A stretch of 64,000 nucleotides of DNA from an uncultured Butyricicoccus sp. (GCA_944384655.1 CALWUF010000036.1:51723-115722); one strand, 5' to 3'. Numbered from the stretch's first letter, positions 55,219 through 64,000 are shown. Numbers and translations are program-made. Notes: generated from the letters alone by a model not told the origin.

Positions 55219-56061
55219 ATGGCTGAATTTACAAATCACTTCTGTGAATCCACTGGATTCTCAGAAATCACCCTCAGTCAGTATGGTCGGTATTCTGGCG
55301 ATACTGACAAATCCCTGTTGCCCTTCCTCAATGAAAAGACCATCATCACGTATTTTACCGGAGATTCCGGCTCGATCAAGCTCGGTTCGACTGTTCACCC
55401 CATCGAAGCTGGCATGATCGTTGTCCTGTTCCCCGGTCAGTGCGTCAACTGCACTTCCATGGAAGGTCTTCAGATTTCTGCCATGTGGGCAGAATTGAGC
55501 GGCGAAGCATTGCCATCTGTCTTAATGCGCGCAGGTCTTACACCGCAAAAACCTACCCTGATGCCTGCCGTACCTGCGGATCAGTCCGAATTGATCGCAA
55601 CCTTCACCCGGCTGACCGATCCGGAAACGCAATATGGTCCATTGCGCGCGACTGGTCTGGCTATGGAATTGCTCGATTGTCTGCTGCGTGAAACGCCGCG
55701 CCCATGCCAGCTGAAAATTGCAAACCTTCAACGCTACTATGTAGATAAATCCATCCGTTTTATCAAGGCAAAGTATCCGCAGGATATCTCGGTAGAGGAT
55801 GTCGCCGAATACTGCGGCCTGAACCGCAGCTATCTCGGCAAGCTATTCCGCGATGCAACAGGTATGACCACACAGGAATATTTAATCCGTCACCGCATGA
55901 GCATTGCATGCAGTTATCTGGAACGCGCTGCCGCACCAATCGCAACCATTGCACGTTCCGTCGGCTATCCGAATCAGTTGCATTTTTCCCGCGCCTTCCA
56001 TAAAGTGTTTGGCATCCCGCCGCGCGAGTGGCAAAAACGCAACCGCAAAACGGATAAATAA
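55219..56061 (+). CDS. AraC-family transcriptional regulator
   Basis: 280 residues. The N-terminal half is a small cupin-like sensor domain (TGDSGSIKLGSTVHPIEAGMIVVLFPGQ near residues 47-75). The C-terminal 100 residues hold two helix-turn-helix units: SVEDVAEYCGLNRSYLGKLFRDATG near 195 and PIATIARSVGYPNQLHFSRAFHKVFGIPPREW near 240. Start ATG after AAGGAG. It is monocistronic; AraC-type regulators with a cupin usually control sugar-use genes, but none is adjacent, so the target is unknown. Confidence 0.92.
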   Translation: MAEFTNHFCESTGFSEITLSQYGRYSGDTDKSLLPFLNEKTIITYFTGDSGSIKLGSTVHPIEAGMIVVLFPGQCVNCTSMEGLQISAMWAELSGEALPSVLMRAGLTPQKPTLMPAVPADQSELIATFTRLTDPETQYGPLRATGLAMELLDCLLRETPRPCQLKIANLQRYYVDKSIRFIKAKYPQDISVEDVAEYCGLNRSYLGKLFRDATGMTTQEYLIRHRMSIACSYLERAAAPIATIARSVGYPNQLHFSRAFHKVFGIPPREWQKRNRKTDK

Positions 56062-56086
56062 ATGATTTTTAACTGTGATTTTTTAT

Positions 56087-56122
56087 CAACCTCAGGCACA
56101 GTGTCTGAGGTTGTTTTTTTTT
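56087..56122 (+). terminator. Terminator of the AraC-family gene
   Basis: CAACCTCAG (56087-56095) pairs with CTGAGGTTG (56105-56113), then nine T. Confidence 0.88.
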
Positions 56123-56123
56123 A

Positions 56124-56160
56124 CAAAAACACCGCCGTTCCGCACCGTGCGGACGGCGGT
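56124..56160 (-). terminator. Terminator of the HAD phosphatase gene
   Basis: ACCGCCGT-CCGCA (56131-56143) pairs with TGCGG-ACGGCGGT (56147-56160), one mismatch; on the minus strand GTTTTTG follows. Confidence 0.78.
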
Positions 56161-56179
56161 TTCGCTTTGCCCGAAATCA

Positions 56180-56980
56180 TTATATAAATTGATAAATTGC
56201 CTTGGCGACACCGTCGTTGTCATTGGTATCTGTGATATATTTCGCCAGCGGTTTGATGGCGTCATCCCCGTTGCCCATGACCACAGGCATACCGACAATT
56301 TTCAGCATATCCGAGTCATTGTCGCTGTCGCCAATCGCCATCACTTCATCCATGGAAATGCCCATGACATGGGTCAATTCACGCAATGCAACGCCTTTAT
56401 TCACACCCTTTGGCATGACTTCAAAATTGTTCTCCGCTGATCGCGTGATATGTATGCCGGGCAATTGGTTGATATCCCCCAACGCCTCAGCCAAAACCAT
56501 TTGATCCCCGCGTGCAAATACTTTGGAAACCGGAAATTTGTGTTCGCGTATTGCCGCCGCAATATCCGGCAATACAACCTTGCTCGCCCAAAAGCCTTCT
56601 GTGCGCTTGGTATTGGATAGGATTTCATCCGAATAAGGGTTCAAATACAGCCGGTCGCCCACATAAATCATCACGGTAACGGGACGATTTTGTACCGCTT
56701 CCACCACCTTTGCACCAATGTCCCATGGCATCGCCCATTCCTTGACATTGCGCACATTGCGCACATCGGAAATTGCTGCGCCGCCTGCGGAAATCAACAG
56801 GGAAGACGCCCCGATTTCTTTGGAAAAAACCGCTGCTTCCCCCACAATTCGACCGGTACAGACGATCACTTTTGCCCCCTTGCTCCGGGCATATGCCACT
56901 GCTTCCACGGTAGATGGCAAGATATCCACATCACTGGTCAGCACTGTGCCATCCAGATCCAGTGCAATCAAACGATACAT
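56180..56980 (-). CDS. Cof-type HAD-IIB family phosphatase
   Basis: 266 residues, soluble. Motif I LDLDGTVLTSD near residue 7, motif II CTGR near 51, the cap domain (about 85-190), the Lys in VMPKGVNKGVAL near 196 and motif IV GDSDNDSDML near 226. HAD-IIB proteins of this type hydrolyse small sugar or nucleotide phosphates. Start ATG at 56980 after AAGGAG, giving the family N-terminus. It follows ecfT closely; the link may be incidental. Confidence 0.92.
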   Translation of the reverse strand: MYRLIALDLDGTVLTSDVDILPSTVEAVAYARSKGAKVIVCTGRIVGEAAVFSKEIGASSLLISAGGAAISDVRNVRNVKEWAMPWDIGAKVVEAVQNRPVTVMIYVGDRLYLNPYSDEILSNTKRTEGFWASKVVLPDIAAAIREHKFPVSKVFARGDQMVLAEALGDINQLPGIHITRSAENNFEVMPKGVNKGVALRELTHVMGISMDEVMAIGDSDNDSDMLKIVGMPVVMGNGDDAIKPLAKYITDTNDNDGVAKAIYQFI

Positions 56981-57013
56981 AATTCCTTCTCCTTTCAACC
57001 TGTCGTACATCTA

Positions 57014-57817
57014 TCAGGTCAATATCTGAAGTACAATCGCACCACCTAAAAACAGGATAGCAACGATCACACAGATTGCATCATCACGTCCCAATTGCAA
57101 TTGACGCATCCGGGTGCGTCCGATATCCCCTCGATACAACCGGCATTCCATTGCTGTTGCCAATTCATCCGCCCGCCGGAATGATGAGACAAACAGCGGG
57201 ACCAGTATCGGAATCAATGCCTTTGCCCGGTGCAACAAATTGCCTGAATCAAAATCTGCACCCCGTGCGCGTTGTGCACTCATAATTTTGTCCGTTTCCT
57301 CGACCAGAGTCGGAATAAACCGCAAAGCGAGCGACATCATCATTGCCAGCTCATGAATGGGCAGATGCAGTTTTTTGAGCGGTGAAAGCAGACGTTCCAA
57401 TCCATCCGTCAATTGAATCGGGGATGTGGTATAGGTCAGCAGGGAGGTGCCTGCAATCAGCAGTACCAATCGTGCGACAATCAATGCCGCTTTCTGAATC
57501 CCTTCCATTGTGATACTCACAGGACCTGCACGCCACAGGAGCATGTCGCCCGGTGTGAGGAACAAATTGAGCACCGCAGTAAACAGGATGATGACGAGCA
57601 ACGGTTTCAAACCGCGCAGTACCATGCGCAGGCTGAGCTTGGAAATGGCAATCAATCCAAAAATATACACGGTGAGCACGACATACGCAGCGGCATGGCT
57701 GCACACAAACAGCGCAACAATCATTGCCATGACGAGCACAATTTTTGTGCGCGGGTCAATGCGATGCATCCATGTATTGCCCGGGAAAAACTGTCCCAGC
57801 GTGATATCCCTCAGCAT
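57014..57817 (-). CDS. ecfT: ECF transporter transmembrane component EcfT
   Basis: 267 residues, about five helices plus long coupling helices. DPRTKIVLVMAMIVAL near residue 24, and the two ARG-type coupling motifs SAQRARGAD near 188 and SFRRADELATAMECRLY near 222 that touch the ATPases. EcfT with EcfA1/A2 forms the energising module shared by vitamin-specific S components (riboflavin, biotin, folate and others). Start ATG after GAGGAGG; it overlaps the ecfA2 end by 7 bases. Confidence 0.93.
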   Translation of the reverse strand: MLRDITLGQFFPGNTWMHRIDPRTKIVLVMAMIVALFVCSHAAAYVVLTVYIFGLIAISKLSLRMVLRGLKPLLVIILFTAVLNLFLTPGDMLLWRAGPVSITMEGIQKAALIVARLVLLIAGTSLLTYTTSPIQLTDGLERLLSPLKKLHLPIHELAMMMSLALRFIPTLVEETDKIMSAQRARGADFDSGNLLHRAKALIPILVPLFVSSFRRADELATAMECRLYRGDIGRTRMRQLQLGRDDAICVIVAILFLGGAIVLQILT

Positions 57818-58692
57818 CCGAGCACCTCCTCGCGGCAGGCAAGCAATTTTTGTACCGCCTGCTCGACAGTATAGCACCTGGTATCGACAGGAATGCCGCG
57901 TGCGCGCAGGGCAAGCAGGATCTTTGTAACCTGCGGCACAGTCAGACCAGCGCGTTCCAATGCTTCCGCCTGTCCAAACACCTGGGCGGGCGCGCCCGTA
58001 AGAAAAATTTGTCCTTCGCGCATGACAATCAAACGGGACGCGACCCGCGCTGCATCCTCCATGGAATGCGTAACCAATAAAATGGTTGTATCGCGTTTGT
58101 CATGCAAATCACGGATCAGTTCAAACATCTCCTCGCGTCCAGCCGGATCGAGTCCGGCTGTCGGTTCATCAAGCACCAGAATTTCCGGCTGCATGGCGAG
58201 TACGCCAGCCAATGCCACACGGCGTTTTTGTCCACCGGACAGCTCAAATGGCGATTTTTCTGCGATGGACTGCGGCAATCCCACCGCATCCAATGCATCT
58301 GACACACGCCGTGTGATTTCACTGTTGTGTAAGCCCATATTCGCAGGTCCATAGGCGATATCCTGCCCCACCGTTTCTTCAAACAACTGGTATTCCGGAT
58401 ATTGAAACAACAAGCCGATTTGAAACCGGATCTTGCGCAACTGAGACGTTTTTTGAAAAATATCCTGCCCGTGAAACAAAACCTGTCCCGTTGTCGGGCG
58501 CAGCAGACCGTTGAGATGTTGAATCAGCGTTGATTTGCCCGAACCTGTGTGTCCAATGATCGCAATGAATTCGCCCTTATCTACCGAAAGATTGACATCA
58601 TCCAATGCTTTCTGTTCAAAGGGCGTACCCACACTGTACACATGGCTGAGTCCACGCACTTCCAGAATTGGCGTTTGCTTTTGTCCGTTCAT
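57811..58692 (-). CDS. ecfA2: ECF transporter ATPase EcfA2
   Basis: 293 residues. Walker A GHTGSGKST near residue 42, Q-loop FQYPEYQLFE near 92, signature LSGGQKRR near 150, Walker B LVLDEPTAGLD near 170, switch His VTHSMED near 205. The Q-loop text and extended C-terminal regulatory segment fit EcfA2. Start ATG at 58692 after GGGAGG; it overlaps the end of ecfA1 by 4 bases. Confidence 0.94.
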   Translation of the reverse strand: MNGQKQTPILEVRGLSHVYSVGTPFEQKALDDVNLSVDKGEFIAIIGHTGSGKSTLIQHLNGLLRPTTGQVLFHGQDIFQKTSQLRKIRFQIGLLFQYPEYQLFEETVGQDIAYGPANMGLHNSEITRRVSDALDAVGLPQSIAEKSPFELSGGQKRRVALAGVLAMQPEILVLDEPTAGLDPAGREEMFELIRDLHDKRDTTILLVTHSMEDAARVASRLIVMREGQIFLTGAPAQVFGQAEALERAGLTVPQVTKILLALRARGIPVDTRCYTVEQAVQKLLACREEVLGC

Positions 58693-59546
58693 GCGCGTCC
58701 TCCCTTCAGCCATACCTCCAGCCGGTCGGCACATTCCTCTACTGTCAGCGCATCGATTTCCAACCCCGCCTGTGCACATCCGTTGAGCGCTTCGAGCAGT
58801 TGGACGCTCTGCGGCACTGTCAAACCGAGGGAATGCAGCTTCCGGGTTTGGACAAAAATCCGCCGCGGTGTGCCGTCAAGAATCAAATGACCATGATCCA
58901 GTACAGCAACACGCTCCGCCTGTACTGCTTCATCCATATGATGGGTAATCAATACAATTGTAATGCCTTTTTCTTTATGCAGCCGATGCAGCACATGCAT
59001 GACGTCGGCACGCCCACGCGGATCGAGCATCGCTGTCGGTTCATCCAATACAATACACTTTGGCTGCATGGCGAGCACACCTGCAATGGCGACACGTTGT
59101 TTCTGTCCGCCGGACAGCAAATGCGGCGCATGCATACGGTATTCATACATATCCACCATGTGCAATGCCTCATTGACACGGCGGCGGATCTCTTTTGGCG
59201 GAACACCCATATTTTCCAGACCAAATGCCACATCTTCTTCCACAACTGTGGCGACAATCTGATTGTCCGGATTTTGGAATACCATGCTGCACGCACGGCG
59301 GATATCCCATATGAGATCGGGCTGTAAGGTATCCATTCCATCCACCAGCACGCGCCCACCGGACGGCAATGCAATGGCATTGCAATGTTTGGCAAATGTC
59401 GATTTTCCCGAACCATTGCGTCCAAGAATCGCTGCGAATTGCCCATATGGGATGGTCAGATTGACCCCATCCAACGCCAGATGTGCCGTATGGGAAAAAT
59501 CTGTATAGCGGAACGTCAACTGTTCCGCCTGAATCATTTCCGACAT
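58689..59546 (-). CDS. ecfA1: ECF transporter ATPase EcfA1
   Basis: 285 residues. Walker A GRNGSGKST near residue 41, Q-loop FQNPDNQIVATVVEEDVAFG near 91 typical of EcfA1, signature LSGGQKQR near 143, Walker B IVLDEPTAMLD near 163, switch ITHHMDEA near 198. First gene of ecfA1-ecfA2-ecfT. No S component is in the window, so the vitamins served are unknown. Confidence 0.94.
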   Translation of the reverse strand: MSEMIQAEQLTFRYTDFSHTAHLALDGVNLTIPYGQFAAILGRNGSGKSTFAKHCNAIALPSGGRVLVDGMDTLQPDLIWDIRRACSMVFQNPDNQIVATVVEEDVAFGLENMGVPPKEIRRRVNEALHMVDMYEYRMHAPHLLSGGQKQRVAIAGVLAMQPKCIVLDEPTAMLDPRGRADVMHVLHRLHKEKGITIVLITHHMDEAVQAERVAVLDHGHLILDGTPRRIFVQTRKLHSLGLTVPQSVQLLEALNGCAQAGLEIDALTVEECADRLEVWLKGGRA

Positions 59547-59585
59547 GATAACATTACCTCTGACTATACATTCTTTGAATCCAAT

Positions 59586-60455
59586 TCATCGATTTGGATT
59601 CACCCACCGGGCTGTATTGCCGCATGGCAAAGCCAATCCAGTTGATTTGACCGGCAATCCCAGTTCCTGACAGTCGATATGTCCGCCGAAACGCGGGACA
59701 ATGGTGGTGCCCAACAAATAACCCATGACCGACGGGGATAAGCCGGTGGAGTAGCTGTTCACCAGGAAAAACAAGGGATCCTCCGACAACACGCCGGACA
59801 CAAGCGAAAGAAACGCTGCAATATCCTGTTCAATCTTCCAAACTTCACCGGTCGGTCCCCTGCCATAACTCGGTGGGTCCATAATAATGCCGTCATAGCG
59901 TCTGCCGCGCCGGATCTCACGCTCCACAAATTTTTTACAGTCATCGACAATCCAACGAATCGGACGGTCTGCCAGACCGGACGCCGCTGCATTTTCACGC
60001 GCCCACTGGGTCATGCCTTTCGATGCATCGACATGGCATACACTTGCGCCTGCGGCGGCCGCTGCAAGCGTAGCGCCGCCCGTATAGGCAAATAAATTGA
60101 GTACACGCACTGGCTTATCCGACTGGCGGATCAGCCCATCAATAAAATCCCAGTTTGCCGCCTGTTCGGGAAACAATCCCGTGTGTTTGAAACTCATCGG
60201 CTTGATATGAAATGTCAATTCCCGATACTGCACATCCCACTGCGGCGGCAATTTTTTTATATTCCATTTTCCACCGCCCGAAGACGAACGATGATAGGTT
60301 GCATCCGCATGTGTCCAGGCGGAAATGCCATTCTGTTTGGGCCAGATGGCCTGTGGGTCAGGGCGCACAAGGATCTGTTTGCCCCACCGCTCCACTTTTT
60401 CGCCTTCGCCGCAGTCGAGCACTTCAAATTCTTTCCATTTATCTGCAATCCACAT
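59586..60455 (-). CDS. Class I SAM-dependent methyltransferase (RlmI-like)
   Basis: 289 residues. SAM-binding motif VLNLFAYTGGATLAAAAAG near residue 117, HVDASKG near 140, and the catalytic loop IIMDPPSYGRG near 193. The fold and motifs fit the rRNA cytosine methyltransferase group related to RlmI/RlmK (Methyltrans_SAM), but the N-terminal PUA domain of RlmI is absent. The RNA target is unknown. Downstream of the YgiQ-like gene by 24 bases. Confidence 0.85.
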   Translation of the reverse strand: MWIADKWKEFEVLDCGEGEKVERWGKQILVRPDPQAIWPKQNGISAWTHADATYHRSSSGGGKWNIKKLPPQWDVQYRELTFHIKPMSFKHTGLFPEQAANWDFIDGLIRQSDKPVRVLNLFAYTGGATLAAAAAGASVCHVDASKGMTQWARENAAASGLADRPIRWIVDDCKKFVEREIRRGRRYDGIIMDPPSYGRGPTGEVWKIEQDIAAFLSLVSGVLSEDPLFFLVNSYSTGLSPSVMGYLLGTTIVPRFGGHIDCQELGLPVKSTGLALPCGNTARWVNPNR

Positions 60456-60479
60456 AAATCAATCTCCAAATTATCGCTG

Positions 60480-62453
60480 TCATCGTTTTTTCTTTGGCTT
60501 TGCCCAGCCTGCTTTGCGCCGGGGTGCAGGACGCTGTTCTGCGCGGTCAGATGAGCGGACTGTTCTGCGAGAGTTTCCCCCGCCATGCCGCGCAGATTTG
60601 CCCGGCTGCCTGTTTTTTTGATGCAAATGCGCAAAGTGTTCATCCGGACGCGGATGAATCAGGCATTCTTTTCCGTAACCGATCAAATCTTCACGTCCCG
60701 CCTGTATCAGCGCCTGAATGACAAGCGCGCGCTTGTCTGGCTTACGCCATTGCAGCAATGCGCGCTGCATCGCTTTTTCCTCCGGCGTCTTTGCGACATA
60801 TACCGGTTTCATGGTACGCGGATCGATTTCAGAATAATACATGGCTGTTGACAATGTACCCGGCGTCGGATAAAAATCCTGTACCTGCTGCGGCATATAG
60901 CCAATCGAATTCAAATATTCCGCCAACTGTATCGCATCCTCCAGTTCCGCACCCGGATGGGAGGACATCAGGTAGGGCACAAGATATTGTTTTTTGCCCA
61001 GCTTTTCATTGATGCGCTCATATCGCTTTTTAAACCGTTCATATACCGAAAACGATGGTTTGCCCATATAATACAGCGCATGATCACTCATATGTTCGGG
61101 GGCAACCTTGAGCTGTCCGCTGATGTGATATTTGACCAGCTCAAGGAAAAATTCATCGTTGTGATCCGCCATCATATAATCATACCGCAAACCGGAACGG
61201 ACAAATACTTTTTTCACACCCGGAATGTCCCGCAGCTTGCGCAATAGTGTCAGGTAATCCGTATGATCCGCCTCCAGATTGGCGCATGCCCGTGGAAACA
61301 GGCAGCGCTTATCCCGGCACAATCCATGCGTCTCCTGCTTTTTACATGCAGGGAAGCGGAAATTCGCCGTCGGACCGCCTACATCGTGAATATATCCCTT
61401 AAAATCCGGATGTTGTGCGATGTGCCGGGCCTCTTGAAGGACGGATTCATGGGAGCGGGAGGAAATAAATCGTCCCTGATGAAAGGCCAGGGAACAGAAA
61501 TTACAGCCGCCGAAACAACCCCGGTTGTGGATAATCGAGAACTGTACCTCTGCAATCGCAGGTACGCCGCCTTCCGCCTCATAGCATGGGTGATAGGTCC
61601 GCTGATAGGGCAGACCATATACCTTGTCCATTTCTTCCGTAGTCAACGGCAATGCAGGCGGATTCTGCACGAGCAGACGGGTCCCATGTTTTTGTACAAC
61701 GGCCTTACCGGTGATATGATCCTGTTGATCGTACTGGATCTTGACCGATTCCGCATAACGCACCTTGTCCGCCAACACGTCTTCGAGCGACGGGCACCAC
61801 ACCGCCGGGAATGCAATATCATGCTTGTCATGCGTCAGATAGGCAGCGCCGCGCACGTGCCGGATCGCTTCCACCCCGCGTTTACCCGCCTTGAGATTGG
61901 CCGCGATTTCGAGCACAGAACGCTCACCCATACCGAACATCAAACCATCTGCGCCTGCGTCCTGTAACACGGTCGGTAAAATGCGATCTGCCCAGTAATC
62001 ATACTGTGCAAAACGGCGCAGGCTGGCTTCCAGCCCCCCCAAATAAATCGGCACACCCGGAAACGCACGGCGTGCCAGCCTGGCATATACGGTCACCGCA
62101 CGATCCGGTCGCCGCCCGCCCCTGCCGCCCGGGGAATAAGAATCATCATGACGGCGTTTTTTTGCAGCGGTGTAATGGGCAACCATCGAATCAATATTGC
62201 CGCTGTTGATGAGCACAGCATAGCGCGGCCGTCCCATCGCAGTAAAATCCTTTTCCGAATGGAAATCCGGCTGGGATAAAATTGCCACACGATATCCTGC
62301 ATCTTCCAGCACGCGTGAAATCACCGCCGTGCCGAACGACGGATGATCCACATAGGCGTCGCCCGTCACCAGCAGGAAGTCGCAATAATACCAGCCACGG
62401 TCTACCATATCCTGTTTTGAAATCGGCAGAAAGCCGTCCTGTATTGTTGCCAT
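60480..62453 (-). CDS. YgiQ-family radical SAM protein
   Basis: 657 residues. Radical SAM core with the cluster motif CFGGCNFC near residue 310 inside the conserved RGCFGGCNFCSLAFHQGR, plus the N-terminal cobalamin-binding-like domain (DFLLVTGDAYVDHPSFG near 25) and DVGGPTANF near 352. The C-terminal 45 residues are strongly basic (KKNRQPGKSARHGG and PRRKAGWAKPKKKR), as in many YgiQ proteins. Reaction unknown. The ATG at 62453 gives the family start; the longer frame would cross the promoter. Possible extended -10 TGGTATGAT at 62501-62493. Confidence 0.93.
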   Translation of the reverse strand: MATIQDGFLPISKQDMVDRGWYYCDFLLVTGDAYVDHPSFGTAVISRVLEDAGYRVAILSQPDFHSEKDFTAMGRPRYAVLINSGNIDSMVAHYTAAKKRRHDDSYSPGGRGGRRPDRAVTVYARLARRAFPGVPIYLGGLEASLRRFAQYDYWADRILPTVLQDAGADGLMFGMGERSVLEIAANLKAGKRGVEAIRHVRGAAYLTHDKHDIAFPAVWCPSLEDVLADKVRYAESVKIQYDQQDHITGKAVVQKHGTRLLVQNPPALPLTTEEMDKVYGLPYQRTYHPCYEAEGGVPAIAEVQFSIIHNRGCFGGCNFCSLAFHQGRFISSRSHESVLQEARHIAQHPDFKGYIHDVGGPTANFRFPACKKQETHGLCRDKRCLFPRACANLEADHTDYLTLLRKLRDIPGVKKVFVRSGLRYDYMMADHNDEFFLELVKYHISGQLKVAPEHMSDHALYYMGKPSFSVYERFKKRYERINEKLGKKQYLVPYLMSSHPGAELEDAIQLAEYLNSIGYMPQQVQDFYPTPGTLSTAMYYSEIDPRTMKPVYVAKTPEEKAMQRALLQWRKPDKRALVIQALIQAGREDLIGYGKECLIHPRPDEHFAHLHQKNRQPGKSARHGGGNSRRTVRSSDRAEQRPAPRRKAGWAKPKKKR

Positions 62454-62695
62454 ACGTTCCTCATTTCCAATAAACATTCGTATACAGTATTTATCATACC
62501 ACAGCCACGCGCAAGATGATACGGAATTTTCGTATGAATTTACCATAGTTTTCCGATATTTTTCCAATATCTATGTCAAGTCTGTAAAATACAGGTAAAT
62601 CCTGTCCAATCAAGGATATCAGCGGGTGTCATTTTTGTTATACTTTATAATGAATATACGTATTGTAATATATGCATTTCCGGTCCGTTCACTTG

Positions 62696-62733
62696 AAAAA
62701 AAGACCCGCCGCGGGCGCATCCCGTGGCGGGTG
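62696..62733 (-). terminator. Terminator of rpe
   Basis: ACCCGCCGCGGG (62704-62715) pairs with CCCGTGGCGGGT (62721-62732), one mismatch; on the minus strand it is followed by CTTTTTTTTC. Confidence 0.85.
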
Positions 62734-62753
62734 TTGGTCTGTATCATACGTGG

Positions 62754-63431
62754 TCAGAATGCAAAATATTCATTCTGGAACCCGTCAAAGATCTGTTTAA
62801 AGCCTTTGACATTTGCTGCAATGTCACCGCCAAAAACCGCTGAGCCTGCAACGATGACATTTGCACCGGCTGCAACGATATCGGGCGTATTGGTCAGCTT
62901 TGCGCCGCCGTCGATTTCCAGCTCGCAACGGTAGCCGTTTTCATCAATCGCCTTGCGGATGGCACGGATCTTGTCGGTGCAGGCGTCGATATACCCCTGA
63001 CCGCCAAAGCCCGGCTCAACCGTCATAATCAACACCATATCCAGCTCCGGCAGCAACGGCAGCAGGACGTCTGCGGGCGTGCCCGGCTTGATGGAGACAC
63101 AGGCGCGGACGCCTGCCGCTTTGATCTTACGAACCTGCTCCAGCGTATCGCCGTTGGACTCATAATGTACCGTGATAATATCCGAACCGGCTTTGATGAA
63201 ATCATCCAAATACTGATCCGGATTTGCAATCATCAGATGTACATCCAGCACGGCATCCGTTGCCTTGCGCAATGCCTTGACAACCGGTGCGCCGATGGTC
63301 AAATTGGGCACAAAATGACCGTCCATGCAGTCAACATGGACATATTCCGCGCCGGCGTCGACAGCAATGGCAATGTCTCGCTGTAAATTGGCAAAATCGG
63401 CTGATAGAATTGACGGAGATAACTTAATCAT
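62754..63431 (-). CDS. rpe: Ribulose-phosphate 3-epimerase
   Basis: Interconverts ribulose 5-phosphate and xylulose 5-phosphate in the pentose phosphate pathway. 225 residues, TIM barrel: LSPSILSADFANL at the N-terminus, HVDCMDGHFVPNLTIG near 33 (metal His and catalytic Asp), DVHLMIANPDQY near 65, MTVEPGFGGQGY near 140, and EIDGGAKLTN near 174. Start ATG at 63431 after AAAGGAAAG. It follows a long structured leader. Confidence 0.95.
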   Translation of the reverse strand: MIKLSPSILSADFANLQRDIAIAVDAGAEYVHVDCMDGHFVPNLTIGAPVVKALRKATDAVLDVHLMIANPDQYLDDFIKAGSDIITVHYESNGDTLEQVRKIKAAGVRACVSIKPGTPADVLLPLLPELDMVLIMTVEPGFGGQGYIDACTDKIRAIRKAIDENGYRCELEIDGGAKLTNTPDIVAAGANVIVAGSAVFGGDIAANVKGFKQIFDGFQNEYFAF

Positions 63432-63439
63432 ATCAAACT

Positions 63440-63612
63440 CTTTCCTTTCCCTGCTCGCGGGCGCACGCAATCGCCCTTCTTTTCATATGCTGGAACAGGC
63501 GGGATTTTTTCGCTGGGCAGCCCAGCGCCCATCTGCCGGCGCCGGCACCGCCTTTCGCATACAGGAACCGTCCTGCCTTTCCTTTCAGGGCGGTTCCTCC
63601 CTGTATGTTCCG
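63440..63612 (-). promoter_or_regulatory. Long structured leader of rpe
   Basis: About 185 bases separate the promoter from the rpe start. On the minus strand CATACAG and CTGTATG bracket GAACCG/CGGTTC and CCTG/CAGG in one long stem (about 63606-63554); GCCGGCGCCGGC (about 63543-63532) and CGCTGGGC/GCCCAGCG (about 63526-63509) follow. No known riboswitch family is recognised and no leader peptide with a ribosome site is seen. Confidence 0.4.
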
Positions 63613-63623
63613 TGTTTTCTATC

Positions 63624-63652
63624 ATTATACAACAAACACAAGAAATATCCAA
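63624..63652 (-). promoter_or_regulatory. Sigma-A promoter upstream of rpe
   Basis: Minus strand TTGGAT (63652-63647), 17-base spacer, TATAAT (63629-63624). Confidence 0.7.
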
Positions 63653-63735
63653 TTGTTTGGCGAAAAGTTGAGCAAAAGTTTTCCAAATCTCCTTTCTCCC
63701 TCTGCCGCATTTGCGCCTGACAACCATAGAAAACG

Positions 63736-63785
63736 CAACGGAGCGCACCACAGATTGATGTCTGCGATGCGCTCTCTTTTTCTAT
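63736..63785. terminator. Terminator of purL
   Basis: GAGCGCA (63741-63747) pairs with TGCGCTC (63768-63774), with CAGA/TCTG inside; T-rich tail on the plus strand and GCGTTTTCT on the minus strand. Confidence 0.72.
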
Positions 63786-63821
63786 TTGGATGGATGGTAT
63801 CCAACAATGGATTGAAACGAT

Positions 63822-64000
63822 TTACTTGAAATACTTCACGCCGTTTTCAAACAACGGTTGATATTTTTCGCCGAAAATGTTCTGACCGACATACGGGGTA
63901 TAGCGCTCCGTGTGACCCATCTTGCCGAGGACACGACCGTCCGGGGATGTGATGCCCTCGATGGCGCACATGGAGCCGTTCGGGTTGAACGCGATGTCCA
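63822..64000 (-). CDS. purL: Phosphoribosylformylglycinamidine synthase, C-terminal fragment
   Basis: Only the last 59 residues or so are in the window; the gene continues beyond the right edge. The text NPNGSMCAIEGITSPDGRVLG followed by KMGHTER and ending NGVKYFK is the C-terminus of the glutamine-amidotransferase domain of single-chain (large) PurL, with the catalytic His-x-Glu triad region near GHTER. PurL converts FGAR and glutamine to FGAM in purine synthesis. The frame stays open to base 63998. Confidence 0.88.
   Translation of the reverse strand, partial: DIAFNPNGSMCAIEGITSPDGRVLGKMGHTERYTPYVGQNIFGEKYQPLFENGVKYFK

Overview
The window looks like the chromosome of an anaerobic, endospore-forming member of the Clostridia, most likely an Oscillospirales-type gut bacterium. 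The evidence is a pyruvate:ferredoxin oxidoreductase, the forespore operon spoVAC-spoVAD-spoVAE behind a sigma-G-type promoter, a CIRCE heat-shock operator, an FMN riboswitch, ECF-transporter genes and strong AGGAGG ribosome sites. This placement is an inference; there is no rRNA gene in the window to confirm it. Gene density is high, base composition is even, and I see no insertion sequence, prophage, CRISPR array or tRNA gene.

Layout. 1-2.3 kb: porA (cut by the left edge) and porB, then a hairpin-rich non-coding stretch. 2.3-7.2 kb: an ABC exporter pair whose permease carries a long coiled coil, and an SGNH hydrolase. 7.3-8.6 kb: a first homoserine dehydrogenase. 8.7-12.1 kb: the spoVA operon and glycogen synthase. 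12.4-16.3 kb: a zinc-ribbon repeat protein, a possible stand-alone structured RNA, a small membrane protein and htpG under CIRCE control. 16.5-19.5 kb: a 54-residue membrane protein, VanZ-like protein, proB, purA. 19.7-29.9 kb: an AEC transporter, a DUF975 protein, a lectin with a histone-like tail, a cytidylate-kinase-like protein, a hydrolase, a metal-efflux permease, an ABC-F protein with one degenerate ATP site, and a Ca-type P-ATPase. 29.9-33.8 kb: FMN riboswitch and ribD-ribE-ribBA-ribH.

33.8-41.2 kb: an EF-G paralogue lacking the catalytic His, then a 1393-residue protein joined to an rlmB-like gene. That large protein has an acidic, repeat-bearing N-terminus and ends in what I read as a catalytically dead P-type ATPase; I consider it the most unusual object here. 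41.2-45.3 kb: an ACT-regulator, hom, thrB, lysC operon (threonine branch). 45.4-51.4 kb: Mrp ATPase, MATE exporter, CmpB-type membrane protein, short-chain dehydrogenase, GtrA plus GT2 glycosyltransferase. 51.5-54.5 kb: a complete pantothenate operon (panG-like, panB, panC, panD). 55.2-63.4 kb: AraC regulator, HAD phosphatase, ECF transporter module (ecfA1-ecfA2-ecfT), RNA methyltransferase-like protein, YgiQ radical SAM protein, rpe. 63.8-64.0 kb: the C-terminus of purL, cut by the right edge.

Cooperating sets: riboflavin synthesis under FMN feedback; aspartate to threonine through lysC, two hom copies and thrB; pantothenate from ketoisovalerate and aspartate; dipicolinate import into the forespore; purine synthesis (purA, purL). 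Starts were set by ribosome-binding sites and family N-termini, so several genes are shorter than the longest open frame.
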